Source: an uncultured bacterium (GTDB lineage Bacteria > Omnitrophota > Gorgyraeia > Gorgyraeales > Gorgyraeaceae). Taken from it: a DNA stretch of 9,832 nucleotides. The first letter of the stretch is position 1; each line of letters opens with the position of its first letter. A model generated the notes under the pieces. That model was not told the origin of the DNA. It saw nothing but the letters and a program-made list of their open reading frames with translations, and ran no database searches. The translations under genes were made by a program, and so were the position numbers. Shown here piece by piece: positions 1 to 6,578 of the stretch. The stretch is taken from the NCBI GenBank assembly GCA_913009675.1, contig CAJVXD010000025.1, forward strand, positions 1-9,832, written 5' to 3'.

Positions 1-65
1 AATATCCCGGGCAGATAAAGGTAACGGTGATTAGAGAAACGAGAGTAATAGAATATGCAAAGTAG
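1..65 (+). CDS. rny: Ribonuclease Y, C-terminal end (partial, 5' part outside window)
   Basis: The frame starting at base 3 is open to the TAG at 63-65 and encodes a 20-residue tail beginning YPGQIKVTVIRET and ending EYAK. This closely matches the conserved C-terminus of RNase Y, the membrane-anchored endoribonuclease (KH and HD domains) that starts mRNA decay in many bacteria lacking RNase E. Only the tail after the HD domain is visible, so catalytic residues cannot be checked. Support comes from the next gene: rny followed by ymdB is a well-known conserved pair. The identification rests on remembered family sequence, but the match is long and specific for its size. Confidence 0.85.
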   Translation, partial: YPGQIKVTVIRETRVIEYAK

Positions 66-69
66 ATTA

Positions 70-130
70 GTTCGGAGTCAGGGGCCGGGAGTAATCTTTA
101 TCTTCAAATTCCTGACTCAGTTCTCCGAAC
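70..130. repeat. Intergenic hairpin between rny and ymdB, built of 7-base units
   Basis: Left arm 70-82 pairs with 111-116 and 124-130, giving 13 Watson-Crick pairs (GTTCGGA with TCCGAAC, GTCAGG with CCTGAC), interrupted on the right side by one unpaired 7-base segment (117-123). Read 5' to 3', the left arm divides into GTTCGGA, GTCAGGG, GCCGGGA. The right arm read on the - strand divides into GTTCGGA, GAACTGA, GTCAGGA, ATTTGAA, GATAAAG. The bulge is thus exactly one unit. Five Ts (140-144) follow ten bases beyond the stem, directly before the ymdB ATG. It could act as a weak terminator or an mRNA-processing hairpin; I favour a mobile or expanding repeat. Confidence 0.6.
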
Positions 131-145
131 CAACCAGATGTTTTT

Positions 146-940
146 ATGAAGATATTATTAATAGGTGATATAGTCGGCCGTCCTGGAAGGGAAGCGGTTA
201 AGAAGATAGTTCCTGAAATCAGAAAGGATAGGGTGTTAGACTTTGTGATAGGCAACGCCGAAAATATTGCAGGTGGTTCAGGTCTGACCCCTGATACAGT
301 GGACGAATTATTCAGTAGTCATATGGACGTCTTGACCTCCGGGGATCATGTATGGAAAAAAAAGGATATATACGATAGATTAGAAAAGGACAAGAGGATC
401 TTGAGGCCGGCGAATTATCCTGAGGAGTGCCCTGGCGTAGGTGTGACTGTTATTAAATCCTCATCAGGCATTGCAGTAGGCGTGATAAATATCATCGGAA
501 GGGTTTTTATGAATAATGTTGATGCCTGCCCGTTCAAGACAACAGAGCAGTTGCTGGGAGTGATCTCCGGGGACACAAAGATAATCCTGGTGGATATCCA
601 CGCAGAGGCTACGAGTGAAAAGATTGCCATTGGGAGGTTTCTGGATGGAAGGGTTAGCGCTGTATTTGGCACGCATACGCATGTTCAGACCTCGGATGAA
701 GGGATCCTTCAAAACGGGACCGCCTATATAACAGATTTAGGTATGACCGGACCCCATGACTCAGTAATAGGACGCAAGGCCGAGGCTATCATACAGCATT
801 TTCTTACCTGCATGCCCACAAGATTTGAGATGGCAGATAAGGACGTGGAGCTTCATGGCGCTATAGTTGACATAGATGAAGAGAGCGGAAAGGCCGTCTC
901 TATAGAAAGAGTAAAGGAGAAAATAAAAGATTATCTTTGA
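146..940 (+). CDS. ymdB: YmdB-family metallophosphoesterase (2',3'-cyclic nucleotide phosphodiesterase type)
   Basis: This 264-residue protein matches the full length of the YmdB family (TIGR00282 type), dinuclear-metal phosphoesterases acting on cyclic nucleotides; in Bacillus the protein affects biofilm and motility decisions. Visible motifs are GDIVGRPGR at the N-terminus (D8), GNAEN (E39, N40), GDHVW (H68), HAEATSEK (H152) and GTHTHVQT (H177, H179). Together they supply the expected metal ligands D8, E39, N40, H68, H152, H177 and H179. No signal peptide or membrane segment is seen, so it should be cytoplasmic. The start fits because MKILLIGDIVG is the normal N-terminus, although no clear Shine-Dalgarno sequence precedes it. 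It follows rny, as in many genomes, suggesting a shared role in RNA metabolism and signalling. Confidence 0.92.
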   Translation: MKILLIGDIVGRPGREAVKKIVPEIRKDRVLDFVIGNAENIAGGSGLTPDTVDELFSSHMDVLTSGDHVWKKKDIYDRLEKDKRILRPANYPEECPGVGVTVIKSSSGIAVGVINIIGRVFMNNVDACPFKTTEQLLGVISGDTKIILVDIHAEATSEKIAIGRFLDGRVSAVFGTHTHVQTSDEGILQNGTAYITDLGMTGPHDSVIGRKAEAIIQHFLTCMPTRFEMADKDVELHGAIVDIDEESGKAVSIERVKEKIKDYL

Positions 941-941
941 T

Positions 942-985
942 AGTAATTAGGGACCTTATATCTATTCCCCCACTTATTAATTACT
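942..985. repeat. Short imperfect inverted repeat upstream of xseA
   Basis: AGTAATTA (942-949) is the exact reverse complement of TAATTACT (978-985). GGG (950-952) could extend the left arm against CCC if a 7-base segment of the right arm is looped out. It fills much of the 65-base ymdB-xseA spacer and is A+T rich, so chance is a real alternative. No T-run typical of a terminator follows. Confidence 0.3.
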
Positions 986-1005
986 GATTAGTCTTATCTG
1001 ATATC

Positions 1006-2145
1006 ATGGCCCAAGACGGCAAATACGTATACAAAGTCAGCGAATTGACCTCACATATAAAGATTATCCTGGAGGGATCCTTTCCTCGTATATGGGTAGA
1101 AGGTGAGATATCTAATTTTAAGAGCCCGATGTCAGGGCATTTTTATTTCACCTTAAAGGATAAGAGAAGTGAATTAAGATGCGTATTTTTTAAAGGCAAT
1201 AACGAAAAGATAAGATTTGATATAAAAGATGGGATGCAGGTTATATCCTACGGGAGGATAAGTGTATATGAAAAACAAGGGCTTTATCAACTCTATGTCT
1301 CAAGGGTGGAGCCCAAGGGAATAGGCGCATTGCAGCTTGCGTTTGAGCAATTGAAAGAAAGACTTTTTAAAGAAGGGCTTTTTGACGAATCTCGCAAGAA
1401 GCCAATACCTGTCGTCCCGGATAGAATAGGGATAATAACCTCTCCGACTGGAGCAGCGATAAGAGACATGTTGCATGTTCTGAAGAAGAGGTTTACCAAT
1501 GTAAGGATTCTCATAAGTCCTGTGAAGGTGCAGGGCGATAGTGCCAGAGAAGAGATAGCTATCGCGATATCCGATTTTAATAAACTTGATAATGTAGATG
1601 TAATAATAGTCGGAAGAGGCGGGGGAAGCCTGGAAGATTTATGGCCGTTCAATGAAGAGATAGTAGCGAGGGCTATTTATAACTCAAAGATACCTATCAT
1701 AAGTGCAGTGGGCCATGAGATAGATTGGACGATTAGCGATTTTGTGGCAGATTTGAGAGCACCTACACCGTCAGTTGCTGCAGAGTGCGTTATTGCTAAA
1801 AAGGGTGAGCTTACTGAAACATTGGAGAGTCTTGAAAAAAGGCTCAAGGCCTATCCATTGGAGATTATGAGGGAATATGAACAGCGCCTGGATGATATAG
1901 AGGGAGGGTTAGGCTTGAGGTTCAGGCATTATATTGAACTAAAAGAGGGAAATTTTAAATTGCTTTTTGAGAAGATAAAGATATTAAGTCCTTTAAACAT
2001 TTTAGATAGAGGATATAGCGTTACCTTTAAATTGCCTGGGAAGGGAATAGTTAAGGATGCCTCTTATCTTAAAGAGGGAGACGTTGTTGAGACTAGGCTC
2101 TCAAAAGGCAGATTCAAAAGTAAAATAGAAGCAATCGAGCGATAG
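1006..2145 (+). CDS. xseA: Exodeoxyribonuclease VII large subunit
   Basis: XseA is the catalytic large subunit of exonuclease VII, which with several XseB subunits degrades single-stranded DNA from both ends into oligonucleotides. Residues about 8-100 form the N-terminal OB-fold (VSELT, WVEGEISNF, SGHFYFTLKD). The catalytic domain follows from about residue 125, with SPTGAAIRD, then GRGGGSLEDLWPFNEE (203-218), then GHEIDWTISDFVADLRAPTP (236-255) continuing SVAAE. At 379 residues it is shorter than the 400-456 usual in the family; the missing part is mainly the long coiled coil between the core and the C-terminal segment (SPLNILDRGYSVT). The start gives the normal short lead into KVSELT, but no Shine-Dalgarno is visible. 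xseB begins 10 bases after the stop, so the subunits are surely co-transcribed. Confidence 0.96.
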   Translation: MAQDGKYVYKVSELTSHIKIILEGSFPRIWVEGEISNFKSPMSGHFYFTLKDKRSELRCVFFKGNNEKIRFDIKDGMQVISYGRISVYEKQGLYQLYVSRVEPKGIGALQLAFEQLKERLFKEGLFDESRKKPIPVVPDRIGIITSPTGAAIRDMLHVLKKRFTNVRILISPVKVQGDSAREEIAIAISDFNKLDNVDVIIVGRGGGSLEDLWPFNEEIVARAIYNSKIPIISAVGHEIDWTISDFVADLRAPTPSVAAECVIAKKGELTETLESLEKRLKAYPLEIMREYEQRLDDIEGGLGLRFRHYIELKEGNFKLLFEKIKILSPLNILDRGYSVTFKLPGKGIVKDASYLKEGDVVETRLSKGRFKSKIEAIER

Positions 2146-2151
2146 AGGGGG
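2146..2151 (+). promoter_or_regulatory. Ribosome binding site of xseB
   Basis: AGGGGG lies four bases before the xseB ATG at 2156, directly after the xseA stop. It is the clearest Shine-Dalgarno-like sequence in the window, where most other starts have a weak one or none, and it supports the chosen xseB start. Confidence 0.55.
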
Positions 2152-2155
2152 TTAC

Positions 2156-2377
2156 ATGACAAAGGAATTAAAGTTTGAAGAAATGATTAAGAAATTAGAG
2201 ACGATAGTGGATGAGCTCGAAAGCGGAGAGATACCTCTGGACGAGTCATTGAAAAAGTATGAGGAGGGAGTGAAGCTTCTTGGCCTTTGCAGAAAACGTC
2301 TGGACGAGACAAAGCGCAAGGTTGAGCTCTTAGTTAAAAAAGGCGGAAAGTTTACAACCGAACCATTCGAAGAATAA
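2156..2377 (+). CDS. xseB: Exodeoxyribonuclease VII small subunit
   Basis: This 73-residue protein has the full XseB length and pattern: LKFEEMIKKLETIVDELESG, then EIPLDESLKKYEEGVKLL, then a basic-acidic helix ending KVELLV. XseB is a helical-hairpin protein that binds the coiled coil of XseA and is needed for nuclease activity. It is preceded by a good ribosome binding site and sits 10 bases after xseA, which fits the excess of small over large subunits in the complex. The C-terminal GGKFTTEPFEE tail is the usual variable end. Nothing is missing. Confidence 0.95.
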   Translation: MTKELKFEEMIKKLETIVDELESGEIPLDESLKKYEEGVKLLGLCRKRLDETKRKVELLVKKGGKFTTEPFEE

Positions 2378-2378
2378 C

Positions 2379-2421
2379 CTTAAGTTAACAAAACAGACAG
2401 TGACAGCATTGTTAACTTAAG
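2379..2421. repeat. Perfect 13-bp inverted repeat between xseB and ispA
   Basis: CTTAAGTTAACAA (2379-2391) is the exact reverse complement of TTGTTAACTTAAG (2409-2421), leaving a 17-base loop. It starts two bases after the xseB stop and ends 16 bases before the ispA ATG. No T-run follows on either strand, so it is not a standard terminator. It could be an mRNA-stability or attenuation hairpin or a protein-binding site; the sequence does not decide. Unlike other hairpins here it shows no clear 7-base periodicity. Confidence 0.6.
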
Positions 2422-2437
2422 AGCGGAAACCGTCAAG

Positions 2438-3250
2438 ATGCATATCAACGAGTATATAGAGATAAAGAAGAAATTCATAGATAAAGGGTTGGATAAATAT
2501 CTCCCATCTTTAAAGGCAAAACCACAGGCAATCCATAAGGCAATGAGGTATGTTATGTTCCCTGGCGGTAAGAGAATAAGGCCAATACTTACCCTTGCAG
2601 GTTTTGAGGCATGTGGAGGGAGAGGCAATAGAATTTTGCCCGTCGCCTGCGCAATAGAGCTTATACATAGTTATACGCTTATACATGATGATTTGCCGTG
2701 CATGGACAACGATGATTATAGACGAGGAAGATTGAGCTGTCATAAAAGATTCAATGAAGGCCTTGCGCTTTTAACAGGTGATGCGCTTCTGACCTTAGGT
2801 TTTCAACTGCTTTCAGAGGCAGGTAATATCGATATTATAAAAGAGGTTTCAAAGACTATAGGGAGCCGTGGCACAATAGGGGGTCAGGTCGAAGACATAC
2901 GAGCATCGAGAATCGGACGTCTCGAATCGGCCGCCGATTTAAATTACATTGCTACTCACAAGACAGGAGCACTTTTTGCATCGGCAGTAAAGGTTGGAGG
3001 GATATTCAAAGGCGCTGGCAGGAAGCCACTCGCTAAGCTTGGCAATTTTGGTAAATGTATTGGTTTTACATTTCAACTCGTAGATGATTTAATAGATAGA
3101 GATGGGTATGTTGAAACTTATGGAGTTAGACGCGTGAGGAAGATGGCGAAAGGTTTGACAAAAAGGGGCAAAGGTTATTTGGGTGTTTTTGGAAAGAAGG
3201 CTAACAGGTTATCGGAGATTGCAGATTTAATTTTAGATAGGCCCTTTTGA
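2438..3250 (+). CDS. ispA: Short-chain polyprenyl (farnesyl/geranylgeranyl) diphosphate synthase
   Basis: This all-helical trans-prenyltransferase condenses isopentenyl diphosphate with allylic diphosphates to give C15 or C20 chains for quinone, carrier-lipid and membrane synthesis. It shows GGKRIRP (43-49), the first Asp motif DDLPCMD (84-90, bacterial type with two extra residues) followed by RRG (95-97), GGQVEDI (148-154), HKTGAL (174-179) and the second Asp motif DDLID (216-220). Y79, five residues before the first motif, is the aromatic residue associated with farnesyl-length products, so FPP is the more likely product (inference). At 270 residues it is about 25-30 shorter than E. coli IspA. 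The stretch after the second Asp motif that normally carries GKxTYP is absent; the chain runs from DRDGYVETYG straight into the last helices. Its place between xseB and dxs supports ispA. Confidence 0.88.
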   Translation: MHINEYIEIKKKFIDKGLDKYLPSLKAKPQAIHKAMRYVMFPGGKRIRPILTLAGFEACGGRGNRILPVACAIELIHSYTLIHDDLPCMDNDDYRRGRLSCHKRFNEGLALLTGDALLTLGFQLLSEAGNIDIIKEVSKTIGSRGTIGGQVEDIRASRIGRLESAADLNYIATHKTGALFASAVKVGGIFKGAGRKPLAKLGNFGKCIGFTFQLVDDLIDRDGYVETYGVRRVRKMAKGLTKRGKGYLGVFGKKANRLSEIADLILDRPF

Positions 3251-3301
3251 TTTATTTTTTAAACGTAGATTCTTGCAGTCATTATTTGCATTAGATAAAA
3301 T

Positions 3302-5230
3302 ATGGGCAGGTTATTAGACACTATAAATAAGCCGGCTGATCTAAAAAAGCTGCATCCCGAAGAGCTTCCAGTTTTAGCTCAGGAGATCAGAGATGTTATT
3401 ATGGAGACAGTTTCTTCTTCAGGCGGACATCTTGGCTCTAGCCTTGGCGCTGTTGAACTTATAATAGGGATACACTATTGCTTGAATGCGCCTGAAGATA
3501 AAATTATCTGGGATGTAGGGCATCAGGCATATGCCCACAAACTGTTAACCGGCAGAAGGGATAGATTTAACACTTTACGGAAGATTGACGGTCTAAGCGG
3601 TTTTCCTAATAGATTTGAGAGTGAATTCGATGTCTTTACGACAGGTCATGGCTCTACCTCTATTTCTACTGCACTGGGTATGGCTGCGGCTCGAGATCTG
3701 AAAGGCGAATCTTATAATGTAATTGCAGTTATAGGCGATGCCTCTTTAGGAGGCGGTATGGCATTTGAGGCCCTTAATCACGCAGGCCATCTCCATAAGA
3801 AGATCCTGGTCATCCTTAACGACAATGAAATGAGCATATCCAGGAGCGTCGGCGCACTGAGCAGATATCTAAACAGGATAATAACAGCACCGATTTACAA
3901 TAAGATTAGAGAGGATCTCGAAAATCTTTTAAAGCGTGTGCCGCGTTTTGGCTTCAGGGTAATTCGATCAGCCAGACGATTAGAGGAAGGCCTCAAAAAT
4001 CTCCTGGTTCCTGGCATGCTTTTTGAGGAGCTGGGGTTCAGGTATTTTGGCCCCATCGATGGCAATGATATACGCACAGTAGTCGCCACCTTAAAAAATG
4101 TCATTCACATGAATAGTCCTGTGTTGCTCCACATGATTACAAAAAAGGGGAAAGGCTATTCTTTTGCAGAAAGGATCCCTGAAAAATTCCATGGCGTAGG
4201 TTCGTTTGACGTCGCTACCGGCAGGAAGCTATCCGCGCAAAAGAAAGAGGCCGTTGAGGCCAGAAGAAACTTTACAGCTGCGTTTAGTGATGCTATTATC
4301 GATGCTGCGGCTAGCGAGGACAAGATTGTGGCTATAAGTGCTGCGATGCCGGAAGGCACAGGCCTGGATAGATTTTCAAAGGTTTTTCCTGATAGATTTT
4401 TTGATGTGGGGATGGCAGAGCAGCATGCAGTAGGTTTTGCTGCAGGTTTGGCGAATGTTGGGTTGAAGCCGGTTGTGGCAATTTATTCTACTTTTTTGCA
4501 GCGCTCTTATGACCAGATAATCCATGATGTGTGTCTCCAGAATCTTAATGTAATATTTATGCTGGACCGTTCAGGCCTTGTTGGGGAAGACGGGCCAACG
4601 CATCACGGCGTATTTGATATTGTATATTTACGGCATCTCCCCCATATGGTGGTTATGGCGCCCAAGGACGAGAAAGAATTACAGGAGATGTTTAGATTTG
4701 CTGTCTCTTATAATGATGGCCCCATTGCCGTAAGATATCCCCGAGGCAGGAGCTATTTACCAACTAGTAATGTAGCTAGAAAGCTTAGTTTAACTTCTGG
4801 CAGAGCGAGCTCTGCTGCTGCAATAAGCTTAGGCAAGGCAGAGATATTAAAACAAGGTAAAGATGTAACAATAGTGAGCGTTGGTTATATGTCTTATGTT
4901 TCTTTGGAGACAGCGGCAATGCTCGCAGAAGAACACATAGACTGCGAGGTTATAAATGCCCGGTTTATTAAGCCCCTGGATTTAGAACTGATATCAAAGT
5001 CTCTTTTAAAAACAGGGAAATTATTTACAGTCGAGGAAGGAGTAGTTGATGGGGGCTTTGGCGCATTTATTTTAGAATCAATTATTGATAAAATTCCAAA
5101 GGATACTATAATAAAGAATATAGGTCTTCCAGATAGATTTATTGAGCACGGAGATAGAGATATCCTACTTAATAGATACGGATTATCTGCACAGAAGATC
5201 AAAGAGCAGATCCTATCATGCCTAAAATAG
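3302..5230 (+). CDS. dxs: 1-deoxy-D-xylulose-5-phosphate synthase
   Basis: Dxs condenses pyruvate and glyceraldehyde 3-phosphate, using thiamine diphosphate (ThDP), to DXP, the entry point of the MEP isoprenoid pathway and a precursor of thiamine and pyridoxal. Its 642 residues are normal length. Seen motifs are SSGGHLGSSLG (H43), WDVGHQAYAHK (H74), GLSGFPNR, TTGHGSTSIS, the ThDP/Mg motif GDASLGGGMAFEALNHAG with N173 and N175 in LNDNEMSIS, TKKGKGY, the catalytic Glu in MAEQHAVGFAAG (E373), and DRSGLVGEDGPTHHGVFD. The C-terminal transketolase domain is complete. GDA (145-147) replaces the usual GDG. The N-terminus matches the family, so the ATG is credible despite no Shine-Dalgarno. The gene ends inside the ferredoxin gene (13-base overlap). 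Confidence 0.97.
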   Translation: MGRLLDTINKPADLKKLHPEELPVLAQEIRDVIMETVSSSGGHLGSSLGAVELIIGIHYCLNAPEDKIIWDVGHQAYAHKLLTGRRDRFNTLRKIDGLSGFPNRFESEFDVFTTGHGSTSISTALGMAAARDLKGESYNVIAVIGDASLGGGMAFEALNHAGHLHKKILVILNDNEMSISRSVGALSRYLNRIITAPIYNKIREDLENLLKRVPRFGFRVIRSARRLEEGLKNLLVPGMLFEELGFRYFGPIDGNDIRTVVATLKNVIHMNSPVLLHMITKKGKGYSFAERIPEKFHGVGSFDVATGRKLSAQKKEAVEARRNFTAAFSDAIIDAAASEDKIVAISAAMPEGTGLDRFSKVFPDRFFDVGMAEQHAVGFAAGLANVGLKPVVAIYSTFLQRSYDQIIHDVCLQNLNVIFMLDRSGLVGEDGPTHHGVFDIVYLRHLPHMVVMAPKDEKELQEMFRFAVSYNDGPIAVRYPRGRSYLPTSNVARKLSLTSGRASSAAAISLGKAEILKQGKDVTIVSVGYMSYVSLETAAMLAEEHIDCEVINARFIKPLDLELISKSLLKTGKLFTVEEGVVDGGFGAFILESIIDKIPKDTIIKNIGLPDRFIEHGDRDILLNRYGLSAQKIKEQILSCLK

Positions 5231-5424
5231 AGATAGATAAAGAAAGATGTAAAGGTTGTCAGCTTTGTATGACATACTGTCCGAAGGCGTGCATTGAGGA
5301 GGATAAATCTATAAATAAAAAAGGTGTATATCCGGTTTTGTTTTTGGATAGAGAAAAAAAATGCACAGGCTGCTCTTTCTGCGCGATTATTTGCCCTGAT
5401 TTGTGCATAACAGTATATAGGTAG
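5218..5424 (+). CDS. 2-oxoacid:ferredoxin oxidoreductase delta subunit, 2x[4Fe-4S] ferredoxin
   Basis: This 68-residue protein has two complete CxxCxxCxxxCP motifs: C11, C14, C17, C21 and C49, C52, C55, C59. It should therefore hold two [4Fe-4S] clusters, with the fourth Cys of each motif serving the other cluster. C25 and C63 are extra Cys after each motif. It is taken as the electron-transfer subunit (KorD/VorD type; called VorC in Methanothermobacter) because it lies directly upstream of the alpha, beta and gamma genes. It would pass electrons from the ThDP active site to free ferredoxin. Its ATG lies inside the end of dxs, which suggests translational coupling. A free ferredoxin serving the MEP pathway enzymes is a less likely alternative. 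Confidence 0.85.
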   Translation: MPKIEIDKERCKGCQLCMTYCPKACIEEDKSINKKGVYPVLFLDREKKCTGCSFCAIICPDLCITVYR

Positions 5425-5490
5425 CTATAAACTGCAAGCTTTAAGTTATAAAAAAGGCTTAAGGCTTACAGCTTATAGCTTAAAGCTGAT
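5423..5490. repeat. Heptamer-built hairpin filling the spacer before vorB
   Basis: The arms 5423-5445 and 5458-5480 pair over 23 positions: 20 Watson-Crick pairs, one G-U (T5440/G5463) and two A-C mismatches (A5431/C5472, C5435/A5468), with a 12-base loop. The sequence also runs in 7-base steps: AGCTATA, AACTGCA, AGCTTTA, AGTTATA, a 5-base A spacer, then GGCTTAA, GGCTTAC, AGCTTAT, AGCTTAA, AGCTGAT. The last unit ends at 5490, immediately before the vorB ATG, and the first overlaps the ferredoxin stop codon. The element therefore occupies the whole spacer and leaves no Shine-Dalgarno. No T-run typical of a terminator follows. Confidence 0.8.
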
Positions 5491-6555
5491 ATGAAAGTCC
5501 TGATGTGTGGTAATGAGGTTCTGGCAGAGGCTAGCATAATGGCGGGTTGTAGATTTTATGCCGGCTATCCCATTACGCCACAGAACGAGCTTCCTGCTTA
5601 TATGTCGCGCCGCATGCCAGAGGTTGGAGGGGTTTTTATACAGGCAGAAAGCGAGCTGGCCGCTATAAATATGGTTTTCGGGGCATCTCTTAGAGGTGTA
5701 AGGGCAATGACGTCTTCTTCGAGTCCGGGCATAAGCCTTAAACAGGAAGGTATTTCCTATCTTGCAGGCTGCGAACTCCCTGCCGTAATAGTAAACATGA
5801 TGAGAGGGGGGCCCGGCCTTGGAAATATAGCGCCGAGCCAGAGTGATTACTTTCAGGCCACAAGAGGCGGAGGGCACGGAGATTATCGGCAGATAGTGCT
5901 TGCACCTGCATCTCTGCAGGAGATAGTAGAGTTGACAATGTATTCGTTTGACCTGGCAGATAGATATAGGACGCCTGTGATGATATTGGGCGACGGTATT
6001 CTTGGCCAGATGATGGAACCGGTAGTTTTAAATCCCGAATCCCGAAGCTCGAAGCCCGGGATAAAAAAAGACTGGATTCTAGACGGTTGTAAAAATAGAG
6101 CGCCGAGGGTTATAAAGTCACTGTTTCTGGGAGAAGGAGAACTGGAGAGATTAAACCAAAGGCTGCAGCTAAAATACAGGAAGATTGCAGAAGAAGAGAC
6201 TCGCTCCGAAGTCTTATATGGTGACGACAGCACCATTATATTGGTGGCATATGGGACCATGAGCAGGGTTTCTAGAAATGTTGTTGAAGGACTTAGGAAA
6301 CAGGGGAAGAAGATAGGCATGTTAAGGCCGATAAGCCTATGGCCTTTTCCTGAAAAGGAATTAAAGATTTTGTCTGAGAAGGTAGATAAATTCTTAGTCG
6401 TGGAGATGAGTTGCGGGCAGATGGTGGAGGATGTCAAGCTTGGCATAGAGTGCAAGAGACCGGTTCATTTTTATGGCCGTTCTGGAGGCGGGTTGCCTAC
6501 AGAGGATGAGATAATGAGGGAGCTTATGACTATATATTCTTCAAGCTTGCCCTGA
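5491..6555 (+). CDS. vorB: 2-oxoacid:ferredoxin oxidoreductase alpha subunit, 3-methyl-2-oxobutanoate (VorB) type
   Basis: The alpha subunit of a ThDP/Fe-S oxidoreductase converts a 2-oxoacid plus CoA into an acyl-CoA, CO2 and reduced ferredoxin. Family marks are GYPITPQNELPAYMSRR (25-41), the conserved Glu in QAESELAAIN (about 53), MTSSSSPGISLKQEGISYLA (73-92), MMRGGPGLG, PSQSDYFQATRGGGHGDYR (115-133) and LGDGILGQMMEPV. These match proteins annotated as VorB (branched-chain 2-oxoacids), and 354 residues is close to the 352 usual there. A KOR-like or broader substrate range cannot be excluded. The linker at residues 181-191 is encoded by a run of 7-base repeats, and the last residues (YSSSLP) run into a repeat-like segment. 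The start touches the preceding hairpin; no Shine-Dalgarno is visible, but the MKVLMCGNEV beginning is normal. Confidence 0.9.
   Translation: MKVLMCGNEVLAEASIMAGCRFYAGYPITPQNELPAYMSRRMPEVGGVFIQAESELAAINMVFGASLRGVRAMTSSSSPGISLKQEGISYLAGCELPAVIVNMMRGGPGLGNIAPSQSDYFQATRGGGHGDYRQIVLAPASLQEIVELTMYSFDLADRYRTPVMILGDGILGQMMEPVVLNPESRSSKPGIKKDWILDGCKNRAPRVIKSLFLGEGELERLNQRLQLKYRKIAEEETRSEVLYGDDSTIILVAYGTMSRVSRNVVEGLRKQGKKIGMLRPISLWPFPEKELKILSEKVDKFLVVEMSCGQMVEDVKLGIECKRPVHFYGRSGGGLPTEDEIMRELMTIYSSSLP
6034..6061. repeat. Four tandem 7-base units inside vorB
   Basis: The bases read CCCGAAT, CCCGAAG, CTCGAAG, CCCGGGA, a YCGAA-type heptamer repeated four times with few changes. In frame they encode part of a linker (NPESRSSKPG, residues 181-190) between the N-terminal domain and the following Lys/Trp segment. 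Because 28 bases is not a multiple of three, each unit is read in a different phase. Homologs as I recall them have a linker of similar length but variable sequence here, so the protein tolerates it. Confidence 0.65.
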
Positions 6556-6578
6556 GTCTGTCTAAGGACGAAGTCGAA
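6550..6578. repeat. Degenerate CCCTGAG...GTCGAA intergenic repeat at the vorB stop
   Basis: The segment from CCCTGAG through GGACGAAGTCGAA resembles a repeat often seen between genes in bacterial and metagenomic genomes, whose other strand has the form TTCGACTTCGTCC followed by TTCGACAAGCTCAGG. The resemblance is from memory and this copy has diverged. It supplies the last codons and stop of vorB and begins the 66-base gap to the beta gene. No other copy lies in the window. Confidence 0.4.

Noticed and set aside
937..964. TTGATA with a TATCTA-like -10 upstream of xseA
   Set aside because: The -10 match is poor and the spacing to the better alternative (TATATC) is only 14 bases; not enough to call a promoter.
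2438..3250. Frameshift explanation for the short prenyl synthase
   Set aside because: The sequence after DDLID continues into family-like final helices in the same frame, so an internal deletion fits better than a frameshift.
3240..3265. T-rich stretch after ispA as a terminator
   Set aside because: No stable stem precedes the Ts, and ispA and dxs are separated by only 51 bases in a conserved operon order.
3273..3301. Promoter-like TTGCAG, 17-base gap, TAAAAT before dxs
   Set aside because: The -10 box touches the ATG, so transcription would begin inside the coding sequence and lose the conserved N-terminus. The region is A+T rich and operon-internal.
5473..6455. Long minus-strand open frames opposite vorB (for example 5883-6455)
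   Set aside because: They lie antisense to a strongly conserved coding sequence, have no recognisable motif and no ribosome binding site; they are shadows of its codon use.
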